DNA of 64,000 nt, from NCBI GenBank assembly GCA_947444305.1, contig CANEZP010000012.1, forward strand, positions 1 to 64,000. The letters are read 5' to 3'. This stretch comes from Pseudobdellovibrionaceae bacterium (GTDB lineage Bacteria > Bdellovibrionota > Bdellovibrionia > Bdellovibrionales > UBA1609). The notes under the pieces are model-generated. The model saw nothing but the letters and a program-made list of their open reading frames with translations, ran no database searches and had not been told where the DNA came from. A program made the position numbers and the translations under genes. Positions 24,730 to 33,749 of the stretch are shown here, piece by piece; the stretch's first letter is position 1; every line of letters starts with the position of its first letter.

Positions 24730-26079
24730 GTGATATCGTGGCTGGGCACTCCAGAATTTAAAGTCGGTTTCCTCGTCGTCGTGGTCAGCACGCTGGTCGG
24801 CGGCATGGCCATGAAGTTGGCCGAGGGCCCGGGCATGTTCACCAGCACCAAAAATTATTTCTTCCGCGCCGATTCCGCCGGCGGCTTGATTCCAAATAGC
24901 GCCGTAAAAATGGCCGGCATAAAAATCGGGATCATCGACGACATCATTTTAGAAGAAGGCCGCGCCCGCATCGTCATCGCTTTGGACGGCGACGCCAAAA
25001 TTACCGAAGGCTCAACGGTCACGCTGAAGTCCGACGGTATCTTGGGCGATAAGCACGTAGAAGTCGAACCCGGTAAACCCGACGCCGCCGTTTTGCCGTC
25101 GGGCAGTGAACTTAAACTCGCCACCGGCAAAGGCGGGATGGACGACGTGATGGCGGATGTCTCACGCGTCGCTAAATCCATGAACGATCTGCTCGACATG
25201 TTGAACAAAGCCGCCAAGGACGCCGATGACTCGACGGCCATCGGTCGCATCATGGGCAACATCGAGGACGTCACCGCCGACCTAAGCGAGATCACCGGCG
25301 AGAACAAAGGCAAATTGACCGAAATCTTGGAACGTATTCGCAATCTCTCCAAGAACGTCGACACGTACATCAACGAAGAAACGCTTAGCCGCGTCGATCG
25401 CTCGCTCAAAAATATCGAAGAGGTCACGGCCAAGATCAACAAGGGCGAAGGCACGCTGGGCCGCTTGATCAACGACGAACAAACGGTTGAAGAGCTGAAC
25501 ACCGCGATTTCATCGGTAAATAAATTCCTCGGCGGCGCAGACAAACTCGAAACCTCGATCGACTTCCACACCGAATTTTTGGCTAACAATTCGACTTCGA
25601 AATCCTTCATCGGTTTGCGGCTGCAGCCGGGCTTAGATCGTTATTACGAAATTCAGGCGATCGACGATCCCGAGGGAACGGTACGTTCCACATTGACCAC
25701 GACGTCCACGAACGGCGGGCCGGATCAAACGTTCGAAGAGACGACTTCGTACCGCAACAAACTCAAGATCACGGCCATCTTCGCCAAGAATTTTTGGGAT
25801 CTCACCATCAAAGGCGGTATCATCGAAAACGCCGGCGGGATCGGGCTCGATTACTTCTTCCTCGGCCGCCAGCTTCGTTTATCGGCCGAGTTCTTCAATT
25901 TCGAAGATCTGCAAATCCGTACGTTCGCACGCTACAATTTCTTTAAGGGCGCTTACGTCATCGCGGGCGGCGACAACCTCATGGGCGCGGAAAACGAAAA
26001 CGCTTCCGTCTTCGTGGGCGCGGGCCTCTTCATCACCAACGACGATCTAAAAATGCTGGCGGCACGTTTCTCGTTCTAG
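24730..26079 (+). CDS. mlaD: MlaD-family (MCE) protein with barrel-like C-terminal domain
   Basis: A 449-residue protein starting with GTG, with AAGG eight bases upstream. Residues ~8-30 are a TM anchor; ~38-125 an MCE domain (FFRADSAGGLIPNSAVKMAGIKIG, then SDGILGDKHVEV). Residues ~130-280 are helical and coiled-coil-like. The last ~165 residues are a series of amphipathic strands (IGLRLQPGLDRYYEIQA, KITAIFAKNFWDLTIKGG, LQIRTFARYNFF, SVFVGAGLFI) ending AARFSF. A terminal Phe after such strands is a feature of outer membrane barrels. E. coli MlaD has only the anchor and MCE domain. It probably bridges MlaEF towards the outer membrane. Confidence 0.85.
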   Translation: MISWLGTPEFKVGFLVVVVSTLVGGMAMKLAEGPGMFTSTKNYFFRADSAGGLIPNSAVKMAGIKIGIIDDIILEEGRARIVIALDGDAKITEGSTVTLKSDGILGDKHVEVEPGKPDAAVLPSGSELKLATGKGGMDDVMADVSRVAKSMNDLLDMLNKAAKDADDSTAIGRIMGNIEDVTADLSEITGENKGKLTEILERIRNLSKNVDTYINEETLSRVDRSLKNIEEVTAKINKGEGTLGRLINDEQTVEELNTAISSVNKFLGGADKLETSIDFHTEFLANNSTSKSFIGLRLQPGLDRYYEIQAIDDPEGTVRSTLTTTSTNGGPDQTFEETTSYRNKLKITAIFAKNFWDLTIKGGIIENAGGIGLDYFFLGRQLRLSAEFFNFEDLQIRTFARYNFFKGAYVIAGGDNLMGAENENASVFVGAGLFITNDDLKMLAARFSF

Positions 26080-26242
26080 TGGGAGCGGTTTGCCTAGTCA
26101 TTCTGGCTTGCGCTTAGCCATATTTGGTCTTGTCTTTGCTTAAACAAAATGATGCTTGATGAGACTCAACCAAAGCGTTTAAACGGCTATCAAGAGCTCC
26201 CGCTCATGCTTAAACGACTAAAAACGGCACGAAGGGAACCAA

Positions 26243-27076
26243 ATGCGCTCGGTTAAACACATGGCCTGCCTGGTTGCCGTGAGCCATCTCGTTTTTTTTG
26301 CAACAACGGGCAGTGCCAATGTCTTTAATAAGAGCGGAAAAGACCCTCTTGTTAAACAAACTAAAAGTGGGACGTACGCGGCCATCGGTCGCATCGTCGC
26401 GAATCAACCTGTCCCATGGAGCAAAAATCCGACTGGATTCGCGCAAAGTTTCGAAAGTACCGGATTTCTTGTGTCGCCGTGTTTAATCATGACGAGTTAT
26501 CATTCCGTTTTCGGCAATTCGAAACATCCGAACGCGAAAGATTTTACGGTTACTTTTCACGCACACCGCTCCGTCTTGGCTACGCCCGTTGCTTGGGGAC
26601 CTCGCGAAAGTTCCGGGCGACCGGCCGATGATTGGACCCTACTGAGCGTCGCTGCGGGCGATTGTCTTGGTAAGGAATTGGGTTGGCTGCAGTTTCCAAA
26701 AATATCAATTCACGACCTACCCGCAGGTAAACTAAAAACTGCCGGATATCCGGGCCGAAAGTTTGACGATAAGCAGCCTGACCAGTTGTGGGCCCACCGC
26801 AGCTGTAGCGCATATAGCTCATACAATATTCCGCTCGCTGCGGGAACTATTCTCAATGATTGCGCATTAAGTCCGGGGCAGTCGGGCAGTCCAATCTTTT
26901 ATGAAGGTGAAGGTGGACAATTATTTTATCTCGGAATCCAGACCGGTTCGTTTAATCCGACGCCGGAAATCTTAAGGAATTACGATTCTAAGTATGCCAA
27001 CACGGCCGTAAATCTCACGTCCATCGACGATTCCGCTCTTATAGCTATCGGTGCCGACTTACAAAAAAACAAATAG
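26243..27076 (+). CDS. secreted trypsin-like serine protease
   Basis: A 277-residue exported protease. The signal peptide covers about residues 1-25. The triad fits S1 peptidases: His87 in MTSYHSVFG, Asp130 in DDWTLL and Ser214 in GQSGSP, which replaces the usual GDSGGP. Extra Cys (C80, C140, C188, C207) could form disulphides. GGGAA precedes the ATG by about five bases. The gene looks more AT-rich than its neighbours and stands alone between operons, so recent acquisition is possible. Target proteins unknown; predatory and secreted use would fit the presumed host lineage. Confidence 0.8.
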   Translation: MRSVKHMACLVAVSHLVFFATTGSANVFNKSGKDPLVKQTKSGTYAAIGRIVANQPVPWSKNPTGFAQSFESTGFLVSPCLIMTSYHSVFGNSKHPNAKDFTVTFHAHRSVLATPVAWGPRESSGRPADDWTLLSVAAGDCLGKELGWLQFPKISIHDLPAGKLKTAGYPGRKFDDKQPDQLWAHRSCSAYSSYNIPLAAGTILNDCALSPGQSGSPIFYEGEGGQLFYLGIQTGSFNPTPEILRNYDSKYANTAVNLTSIDDSALIAIGADLQKNK

Positions 27077-27138
27077 CTAAATGAGCGCGGGGATTTGATC
27101 TTACTTGCTACGGCTCGCGCGTTAACCCGGCGGCGCGC

Positions 27139-27753
27139 TTAACGAGAATAATCGAAACTTAAAACTTCGCCGATTTCCTGCCGGGAGTCGCCGTAGAAAA
27201 CGCTGCTCGTGGCGTCCATGATCAGGCCGGTCGCGGCGTTCAATTCAAAACGAACGACCACGCTTTTTTTGCCGGGGCTTTTAGAAATGATAACGCCGTA
27301 ACATTTCCATACCACTAAGTGGGGCTCGGAATTATCCCACTCCCTGAACGCTTGCTCGGAGATTTTAAAAGTAAATATCTGGAATGCGCTGTTCTCTCGC
27401 GCCGATAAAAGTTCAATGCGTGAGTTTCTCTGCGGTGGCTGCCAATGCTCAAGGGCGTCCAAACCCACCGGTTGGCCGGCGAAGAACGCATCGATAAAAT
27501 ATTCTCCGTTCGGGCGCTGCGCGATCTTGTATTCGTAAGCTTCGTTTTTAAAGGTAAGGCGGAACCAATCCACTCGGAAATCACGTAAACCGGCGAACTC
27601 GGCAAAGGGCACGGCTGCCCCGGCCCTGAGATCTCGTCCGCAACCTTCGTCGGCCTTCGCCGGCTCAGGGCTGAAAGGCACGGGTAACTTCGCCGCGTTC
27701 GCTGCCGGTAGAACAACGCTTATCGCAATAAGAAACGGTATTAAAATGCGCAA
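27139..27753 (-). CDS. secreted protein, unknown function
   Basis: A 204-residue protein with signal peptide MRILIPFLIAISVVLPAANA. The mature part is strand-rich (FRVDWFRLTFKNEAYEYKIAQ, SVVVRFELNAATGLIMDATS) with two Cys (GCGRDL, VWKCYGV), consistent with a small periplasmic beta domain. No family recognised. Convergent with the protease gene and divergent from purH, whose start is about 55 bp away. Confidence 0.7.
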   Translation of the reverse strand: MRILIPFLIAISVVLPAANAAKLPVPFSPEPAKADEGCGRDLRAGAAVPFAEFAGLRDFRVDWFRLTFKNEAYEYKIAQRPNGEYFIDAFFAGQPVGLDALEHWQPPQRNSRIELLSARENSAFQIFTFKISEQAFREWDNSEPHLVVWKCYGVIISKSPGKKSVVVRFELNAATGLIMDATSSVFYGDSRQEIGEVLSFDYSR

Positions 27754-27808
27754 AATCTAACTCCCGGCTCGTTTGAACCTGGCGCAATATCGTGCTAGAT
27801 CCCCCTGC

Positions 27809-29335
27809 ATGCCAAGATTTAAAAATGTTCTAGTAAGCGTTTCAGACAAAACGGGCCTCGTTGAATTTCTTAAGCCCCTCCACGATGAAGGCACACGAAT
27901 CGTGTCGACGGGTGGGACCGCCAAGGTCCTTCGCGATGCCGGTTGCAAAGTGGTCGATGTCTCCGAGCAAACGGGTTACCCCGAGTGCATGGATGGCCGG
28001 GTCAAAACTCTGCACCCCCGCGTGCACATGGCGCTGCTCGCGCGCGCCGGTCACGAAGAAGACGCTAAGCTGCTTAAACAAGAAGAGATCGAAGCGTTCG
28101 ACATGGTCATCGTTAACCTTTACCCCTTTGAGCAAACGCTCGCGACCAAAGCGGGGCAAGCCGAGCTCATCAAAAACATCGACATCGGCGGTCCTTCGAT
28201 GATTCGCGCGGCGGCCAAGAATTTCGAACAGGTTGCGGTGGTCGTTGACCCCGCAGATTACAAAGAGCTGGCCACCGGGCCCGCACCGACTAAGGCACAA
28301 AAACTGCGATTAGCGGCGAAAGCGTTCGCGCATTCCAGCTCCTACGACGGCATGATCTCGCAAACCTTAGGCATGGGGGAAGCATTCCCTAATTTCGGCC
28401 TGGGCGGAACTAAACTGCAAGAGCTTCGCTACGGCGAAAACCCGCATCAAAAAGCTTTTTGGTATAAACGCCGGGGCGCCCAGGTGGGCTGGCAAGACGC
28501 CAAAATTCTTCAGGGCAAAGAACTTTCGTACAACAATCTGCTCGATTTGGAGTCGGCGCTAGGACTCTTGCGTGAATTCACGCATCCTTCTGCGGTCGCC
28601 GTGAAACATAACAATCCTTGCGGCGCCGCGAGCTCAGATCACCTCGAAGACGCGGTGGTAAAGTGTTTAGAAAGTGATCCCGTCAGCGTGTTCGGCGGTA
28701 TCGTTGCGCTCAACCAAGAGGTGAGTGCCAAAGCGGCCGAGGCGCTAAACAAAATCTTTTTAGAATGCATCGTCGCCCCGAAGTTTTCGAAAGAAGCACT
28801 CGAGGTTTTTTCGAAGAAGAAGAACCTGCGCCTGCTCGAATGGAAAGAGCTCGGCATTCGCGACGACTTCTGGAAATTGACGACCATCCAAGGCGGTTTC
28901 CTCATCCAGGAGCCGGACCGTGTTCACGTTTGGAATCCGGAGTGGAAGATCATCGGGCAATCACCGACCCCCGAAATCCGTGCGGACCTGAGCTTCGCGT
29001 GGGCCACGTGCGCGCATTTGAAAAGCAACGCCATCGCCATCGCCGGCGGTTTGCAGTCGCTGGGCTTGGGCATGGGGCAGGTGAACCGGGTGGATTCCGT
29101 TGAACTCGCTATTCAGCGCATGACTAAGTTCCACGAGGCTAAAAAAACCTCGACTCCGGTCCTGGCCAGCGACGCTTTTTTTCCTTTCGCGGACTCGGTG
29201 GAGTTGATCGCCGGCGCGGGGATAAAGTGGGTTATTCAGCCCGGAGGCTCGATGCGTGATGAAGAAGTCTTCGCGAAAGCCAAAGAACTTGGTGTAAATA
29301 TGGTGCTAACTGGACAAAGGCACTTTCGTCATTAA
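27809..29335 (+). CDS. purH: bifunctional AICAR formyltransferase / IMP cyclohydrolase
   Basis: A 508-residue enzyme of the last two steps of IMP synthesis. The N-terminal IMP cyclohydrolase part shows VSVSDKTGLVEF, STGGTAKVLRDAG, GYPECMDGRVKTLHP and NLYPFEQT. The C-terminal transformylase part shows LRYGENPHQKAF, SYNNLLDLESAL, KHNNPCGAA and the end VLTGQRHFRH. The ATG at 27809 is used; a TTG at 27773 gives an extra unsupported stretch. Length is normal and no other purine gene is adjacent. Confidence 0.96.
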   Translation: MPRFKNVLVSVSDKTGLVEFLKPLHDEGTRIVSTGGTAKVLRDAGCKVVDVSEQTGYPECMDGRVKTLHPRVHMALLARAGHEEDAKLLKQEEIEAFDMVIVNLYPFEQTLATKAGQAELIKNIDIGGPSMIRAAAKNFEQVAVVVDPADYKELATGPAPTKAQKLRLAAKAFAHSSSYDGMISQTLGMGEAFPNFGLGGTKLQELRYGENPHQKAFWYKRRGAQVGWQDAKILQGKELSYNNLLDLESALGLLREFTHPSAVAVKHNNPCGAASSDHLEDAVVKCLESDPVSVFGGIVALNQEVSAKAAEALNKIFLECIVAPKFSKEALEVFSKKKNLRLLEWKELGIRDDFWKLTTIQGGFLIQEPDRVHVWNPEWKIIGQSPTPEIRADLSFAWATCAHLKSNAIAIAGGLQSLGLGMGQVNRVDSVELAIQRMTKFHEAKKTSTPVLASDAFFPFADSVELIAGAGIKWVIQPGGSMRDEEVFAKAKELGVNMVLTGQRHFRH

Positions 29336-29372
29336 ACGTGACAGTTTCGCGCGCTTAGGTAACGATTAATGG

Positions 29373-31154
29373 ATGAGCGCTAGAGACGAATCAACCTGGC
29401 TGGTAAAAAGCAGCGGCCGTATTTTAGGCCCTTATCCAAGCGCGAAAATCGCCGAGCTGATTCGCGGACGTGAGATTTCGGTCCTCGACGAAATTTCGCC
29501 GCCCAACCGGCGTTGGCAAACGATTCAGTATCACGAACAATTTCGCGAGATCGTCGATAACATGCGCAAGACTTCGCTTAGCGAGCGCACCGAAGTCACC
29601 TGGACGCCTTCGGGCGCGACGGGCATCACCCAGACGCTGACCGATCTTTCCGACAGTGAGTTGACCGAAGAGATTCACGACGACGGGTTCTTAAGTTCGT
29701 CGACCCAGAAAGAAATCGTCATTCACAATTTGCCGGAGCACGACCGCATCCAGCAACCCGGGGCGGTAAACAGTCGCTTCCAAACGGCGCAAGGTCAGAA
29801 CACGGCGATCCAACGTCAGGTCGAGAAAACGACGCGCGGCTTGTGGGTCGTGACTTCACTGATCCTGCTGGCGGTCGCGGCCTTTATCGCGCACAAACGC
29901 TTCGGCGGCTCGCAAGGCACTTACGAATTAAGACCGACGGCGGCCGGCCTCAAACAAAGCGTGATCGCGCAAGTTCAAGTGGGCCACTACGCGCAAGCGC
30001 TCAAAGAGATGAAGTCGTTCTTCTCGGACCCTTCGCAAGCCGGCGAGCTCGCGATCTATTACGGTTCTTTATTGATTCAAGTCGAGGGGCAGACCGTGCT
30101 GGGTCGTCGTTTGCTCAATCAAGTGCTGACCTCCCGCCGTCCCGAAACCAAACAGGCCTACACGGGGCTCGGCGTGGCCGATCTTGTCGACGGGCAACTC
30201 GATTCCGCGCAAGAGAACTTCCAAAAAGCGTTGAGCTACGACGGTGGCTACGTGCCGGCGCTGGTGAATATGGCGGCCGTGTATTTACAAAAGGGTGATT
30301 ACAACCGCGCGAAGCAAGTCGCGACCAAGGCGCTTCAGGCTTCCCCGCAACAGGGTGAGGCTTTACTCAGCATCGCCGAGTCGCAATTGTATTTGTTCAA
30401 AGTGAATAATAACGTGCGCGAACTCGACGCGATTAACAAATCGGTAAAAAGTTTTACCGCCAAGAACTGGGATTACAAAGCCGAGCTTGGTCTTTACTCT
30501 TTGTATTTCGACTTCTTACGCAACGATAAGAATATAGATGATAAATTACGCGTCTACCTCGACCGCGATCCGAACCTGACGAATGATCACCGGCACAATG
30601 TTTTTATCTTCCGCGGCCGCGCGCAGTGGAAAAATCTAAGCCGCATTTGTGAACAGATGGCCGAAAAAATCGGTGAAGGACCGCGCGTCGCAACGTTCAT
30701 CGCTTCGTGCTACGCGCGCGAAGGCCGGTGGGACAATGCCCGCCGTCAGATCGAGAAAGCGGTGAACCAGTCACCGCGCGATCCGTTAGTGCAAGCATGG
30801 TCATCCTTCATCTCGAAAGAAAGCGGCGAGCCTGAGCAAGCCAGCGTCATCCTAGGACGTGCCACCGAGTATAACCGCCGCGGTGAATTCGTTTTGCCGG
30901 TGCTGTTGCAAGCGCGCTTTTGCCAAAACAATTCCGACGTCGAATGCGCGCGTGAATCGTGGCAAAAAATTTACGAGTTTGACATGGAATACCTGCCCGC
31001 CGTTGCGGGCTTAGCTTGGGTCCACGGCCAAAAGAAATCTTACGCCGAGGCGTTGAAACTGATCGAAAAGGGCCGCCACATTTCCGAAGATTACATTCCG
31101 TTGCTTGAACTCCGTCAAAGGGCCGAGCGCGAGGGCTGGTATGCGGCCAATTGA
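29373..31154 (+). CDS. GYF_2-like / TM / TPR protein
   Basis: A 593-residue protein. Residues ~8-55 resemble a GYF_2 module (WLVKSSGRILGPYPSAKIAELIRGREI), also found twice in the PilZ protein at 36293. Residues ~153-172 form a single TM (WVVTSLILLAVAAFIAHKRF). The remainder is TPR-like helical repeats (for example AQENFQKALSYDGGYVPALVNMAAVYLQKGDYNRAKQVA). Topology is thus a cytoplasmic GYF head and a periplasmic TPR arm. The next gene, a secreted protein, starts inside its 3' end. Such proteins are scaffolds in myxobacterial-type motility complexes, but the role here is inferred. Confidence 0.75.
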   Translation: MSARDESTWLVKSSGRILGPYPSAKIAELIRGREISVLDEISPPNRRWQTIQYHEQFREIVDNMRKTSLSERTEVTWTPSGATGITQTLTDLSDSELTEEIHDDGFLSSSTQKEIVIHNLPEHDRIQQPGAVNSRFQTAQGQNTAIQRQVEKTTRGLWVVTSLILLAVAAFIAHKRFGGSQGTYELRPTAAGLKQSVIAQVQVGHYAQALKEMKSFFSDPSQAGELAIYYGSLLIQVEGQTVLGRRLLNQVLTSRRPETKQAYTGLGVADLVDGQLDSAQENFQKALSYDGGYVPALVNMAAVYLQKGDYNRAKQVATKALQASPQQGEALLSIAESQLYLFKVNNNVRELDAINKSVKSFTAKNWDYKAELGLYSLYFDFLRNDKNIDDKLRVYLDRDPNLTNDHRHNVFIFRGRAQWKNLSRICEQMAEKIGEGPRVATFIASCYAREGRWDNARRQIEKAVNQSPRDPLVQAWSSFISKESGEPEQASVILGRATEYNRRGEFVLPVLLQARFCQNNSDVECARESWQKIYEFDMEYLPAVAGLAWVHGQKKSYAEALKLIEKGRHISEDYIPLLELRQRAEREGWYAAN

Positions 31155-31854
31155 AGCGCTAGCATTGGCGCTGATCATCGCTTCGCCCGCGTGGGCGAGT
31201 GAGCATGGCGGCGGCGGGGGCGGTGCGCCCGCGGCTCCCGTCGAAGCCGGACCGGTCGAAGAAGTTGATCCTTCGCTCGCGCTGAAGTCCGCCAAACAAA
31301 GTAGCCGTGACGTAAAGATCCCCCGTGCCTTAGTCGCACGCTTAGAAAAAGAATATCGCGAATACCTGCTGCATAATCAGTTCCCCGCGCAAGAAAGTTT
31401 GAAACGGAAATTGATAAACGTGTCGGTCGAGTTGCGGCAAAAGCGCGCGGCGGCCCTGCACGAAGAGACCCGCATCAATACCCCGATCGGCGGCGGCGTC
31501 ATAGACCTGGCCGATTTCCTAACCCCGCTGCGTGGTGCATTCCAAATGAAGATCAAAGCGCGGAGCGAGCGGGATGAGCAGATTCCGGGCATTCGCGTTT
31601 TCTACATCAGCCGTGCGAAAGCCCGCGTGATCGACGGCGAAGATTTCGGGGCCGGTTGCGGCAAATTGGTCGAAGTGACTAAGTTCCTCGATAAAAAAAT
31701 GGCGAAGGCCGGGCTTGAGTTGTACACGGCCGGGCAACGCTACCTCTCGGTGATCGGCGGAACCTTCGTGTTGGCCGCTTTCACCCGCGAAGCCTTGCAA
31801 GTGGGCAGCGTTAGTTTTATAGACTCGCGCTACCCGGAAGTGATGTGCGAGTGA
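31141..31854 (+). CDS. secreted protein, unknown function
   Basis: A 237-residue exported protein. The ATG at 31141 lies within the last codons of the GYF/TPR gene and starts a signal peptide (MRPIEALALALIIASPAWA). A Gly/Ala/Pro-rich linker follows (residues 20-42), then a mixed helix-strand domain with two Cys (GAGCGKLVEV, PEVMCE). The 14-bp overlap suggests translational coupling and a shared job with the upstream TPR protein. No family recognised. Confidence 0.7.
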   Translation: MRPIEALALALIIASPAWASEHGGGGGGAPAAPVEAGPVEEVDPSLALKSAKQSSRDVKIPRALVARLEKEYREYLLHNQFPAQESLKRKLINVSVELRQKRAAALHEETRINTPIGGGVIDLADFLTPLRGAFQMKIKARSERDEQIPGIRVFYISRAKARVIDGEDFGAGCGKLVEVTKFLDKKMAKAGLELYTAGQRYLSVIGGTFVLAAFTREALQVGSVSFIDSRYPEVMCE

Positions 31855-31856
31855 CT

Positions 31857-32825
31857 ATGAAAAAATTTATCCGCGACTTAAAAGAAAAAGAACATGTGCA
31901 ATCGGTTTTCCTCGTCACCGAGAAGAACACCGGCGTCGACCGTAACGGCAAAGCGTTCATGAGCCTGGCGTTAGCCGACTCCACCGGCCAGGTGAACGGC
32001 CGCATGTTCGAGAAGGTCGATGAATCGGCGGCGGGTTTCGAGCCGGGCGACGTCGTCTGGGTGAAAGGCTTCGTACAGCTTTTCCAAAATCGTAAGCAAA
32101 TGATCGTTAGCGAGATCCGTAAGGCGAGCGAAGGTGAGTACGCGATGCCCGAGCTGATCGCCGATCTCGGCGGAGACCCGCGCGAGCATTTGGCCAGCTT
32201 AATAAAGATTAGCGAGTCGTTGGCGAATCCGTTCGTTCGTGAACTTCTTTTGTCGACGTTACAAGATCCCGAATTGCAGCCGTTGCTGCTCAAGACGCCG
32301 GCGGCGAAAACCATTCACCATGCGTACCGCGGTGGTTTGATCGAGCATATCCATAGCATCGTGCAAGTGATGGAATCGCTCGCGAAGCATTATCCGTTTC
32401 TTGATCGCTCGCTTTTGGTTTTCGGCGCGATCTACCACGACCTCGGCAAAGTTTTCGAACTCGATCTCGCGCACGGTATACACTACACGCAGAGCGGCCG
32501 CCTGGTCGGGCACATGGTCTTAGCGTGCGAGATGATCGTCAAACGCGCGGACGCGATCAAAGATTTTCCGGAAGATTTGCGCGATATCTTGAAGCACATT
32601 GTGCTCTCGCACCACGGCAAACTTGAGTACGGCTCACCGAAGCTACCGATGATCGCGGAAGCCATCGTCGTCGCGATGATCGACGACCTCGATAGCCGCA
32701 TGAACACCTTATTCCATTTTTTGAAGACCGAGGTCGAAAGCGTGCCGCCCACCGAAAAGTGGAGTCACTACCATCCCGGCTTTGAACGGTATTTTTACTT
32801 GGATTTTTTCCGGAGGCAAAAATGA
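31857..32825 (+). CDS. yhaM: YhaM-type 3'-5' exoribonuclease (OB fold + HD domain)
   Basis: A 322-residue protein, close to the length of B. subtilis YhaM. The N-terminal OB-fold (residues ~1-90) has the run KAFMSLALADSTGQVNGRMFE. The HD phosphohydrolase part has H-H-A-Y-R-G-G-L-I-E-H (154-164), the H-D pair Y-H194-D195-L-G-K, L-S-H-H-G and M-I-D-D-L-D-S. YhaM family enzymes trim single-stranded RNA or DNA from the 3' end. The ATG at 31857 is three bases after the upstream stop. It overlaps the small membrane protein gene downstream by four bases. Confidence 0.85.
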   Translation: MKKFIRDLKEKEHVQSVFLVTEKNTGVDRNGKAFMSLALADSTGQVNGRMFEKVDESAAGFEPGDVVWVKGFVQLFQNRKQMIVSEIRKASEGEYAMPELIADLGGDPREHLASLIKISESLANPFVRELLLSTLQDPELQPLLLKTPAAKTIHHAYRGGLIEHIHSIVQVMESLAKHYPFLDRSLLVFGAIYHDLGKVFELDLAHGIHYTQSGRLVGHMVLACEMIVKRADAIKDFPEDLRDILKHIVLSHHGKLEYGSPKLPMIAEAIVVAMIDDLDSRMNTLFHFLKTEVESVPPTEKWSHYHPGFERYFYLDFFRRQK

Positions 32826-33040
32826 AATATTATCTTTTAGCGGGCGTGGTTATTTTCTCGGGCGTCGTGGCGGTCATGCTTTCCACTTCCGTAGGCAAGT
32901 CACCCGAAGCCAATCACTTCACGGCGAAGAGCCAAATCGCGGAGCCCGAAACAAAAGTGCGGCCCGCGTACTTCGAAGCGATGAAGATGAGCCCCGAGTC
33001 CGCGGTCGAGCAGCGCGCACCCGCATCCACGAAAAAATAA
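32822..33040 (+). CDS. 72-residue membrane-anchored protein
   Basis: A small protein with one N-terminal TM or uncleaved signal (LLAGVVIFSGVVAVMLSTSV, residues 5-24) and a hydrophilic Ala/Glu/Lys-rich tail. It is likely real: GGAGG lies seven bases before the ATG and the start overlaps the YhaM stop as ATGA. Its stop abuts the stop of the convergent methylase gene with no base between them. Function unknown. Confidence 0.7.
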   Translation: MKYYLLAGVVIFSGVVAVMLSTSVGKSPEANHFTAKSQIAEPETKVRPAYFEAMKMSPESAVEQRAPASTKK

Positions 33041-33712
33041 TTAGTCCTTGAAGCCCGCCGGGCAGATCAACACGATCGGCTCGCCTTCGGCCAAAGGTTC
33101 GAGCTTTTTCAAATCTTGGGCTTTCGCCCGCACGAGACGCTCATCCGGCTGGGTAAGATTCATTCCGATCACGCACAAACGCGTCGGCACTTTCTGGCTC
33201 AGTTCATCCAGCAATTTCGAAGAGCGGTACGGCGTTTCCATGAGGATCACGGGTTTCGTCTCACGTATAACTTGATTCCAGGCCTGGTCCCGTAATTCAT
33301 TTTTCGCCGGTAAAAAGCCAAAAAACAAAAATTGATCGAGGCGCACGCCGCACACGCTGAGTAAGGCCATGAGGCTCGAAGCGCCCGGCACCGGGTGGAC
33401 CTTAATCTGTTCATCATGACAGGCCTTGGCCAGGAGCGAACCCGGATCACAAAAGCCCGGAGTGCCGCAATCGCTGACCAACGCGACCTTCTTGGTGCGG
33501 CATTCGTTCATTAGGAATTCAACGTCGGCAGGTTTTGAATGTTCATTCAGTTGATCCATCGCCTTGGCCTGAACGCCCGCGGCTTTCAAGATTTGGCGAA
33601 GCGCTTTAAGTTCTTCGCCGATGATGAGATCGGCCGTCTTTAAAATCTCGAGCGCGTGCAGCGAGATGTCTTGCGGGTTTCCAATTGGGGTTGCGACGAC
33701 ATAAAGGGGCAT
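33041..33712 (-). CDS. rsmI: RsmI-like tetrapyrrole-methylase-fold methyltransferase
   Basis: A 223-residue SAM-dependent methyltransferase of the tetrapyrrole methylase fold. RsmI landmarks are present: VVATPIGNPQDIS (residues 5-17), VALVSDCGTPGFCDPG and HPVPGASSLMALL. RsmI 2'-O-methylates C1402 of 16S rRNA. The protein lacks the C-terminal ~60 residues of E. coli RsmI and has E-E-L-K in place of the usual E-D-T-R, so it may be the short paralogue seen in some phyla rather than RsmI itself. Confidence 0.72.
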   Translation of the reverse strand: MPLYVVATPIGNPQDISLHALEILKTADLIIGEELKALRQILKAAGVQAKAMDQLNEHSKPADVEFLMNECRTKKVALVSDCGTPGFCDPGSLLAKACHDEQIKVHPVPGASSLMALLSVCGVRLDQFLFFGFLPAKNELRDQAWNQVIRETKPVILMETPYRSSKLLDELSQKVPTRLCVIGMNLTQPDERLVRAKAQDLKKLEPLAEGEPIVLICPAGFKD

Positions 33713-33749
33713 GTAATGTCGCTACCACACTCCTTCTGGACGGGGAAGC

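Noticed and set aside
27115-27146. Inverted repeat CTCG-TTAA / TTAACGAG between convergent genes
   Set aside because: The left arm has a four-base interruption and there is no T-run, so I do not call a terminator.
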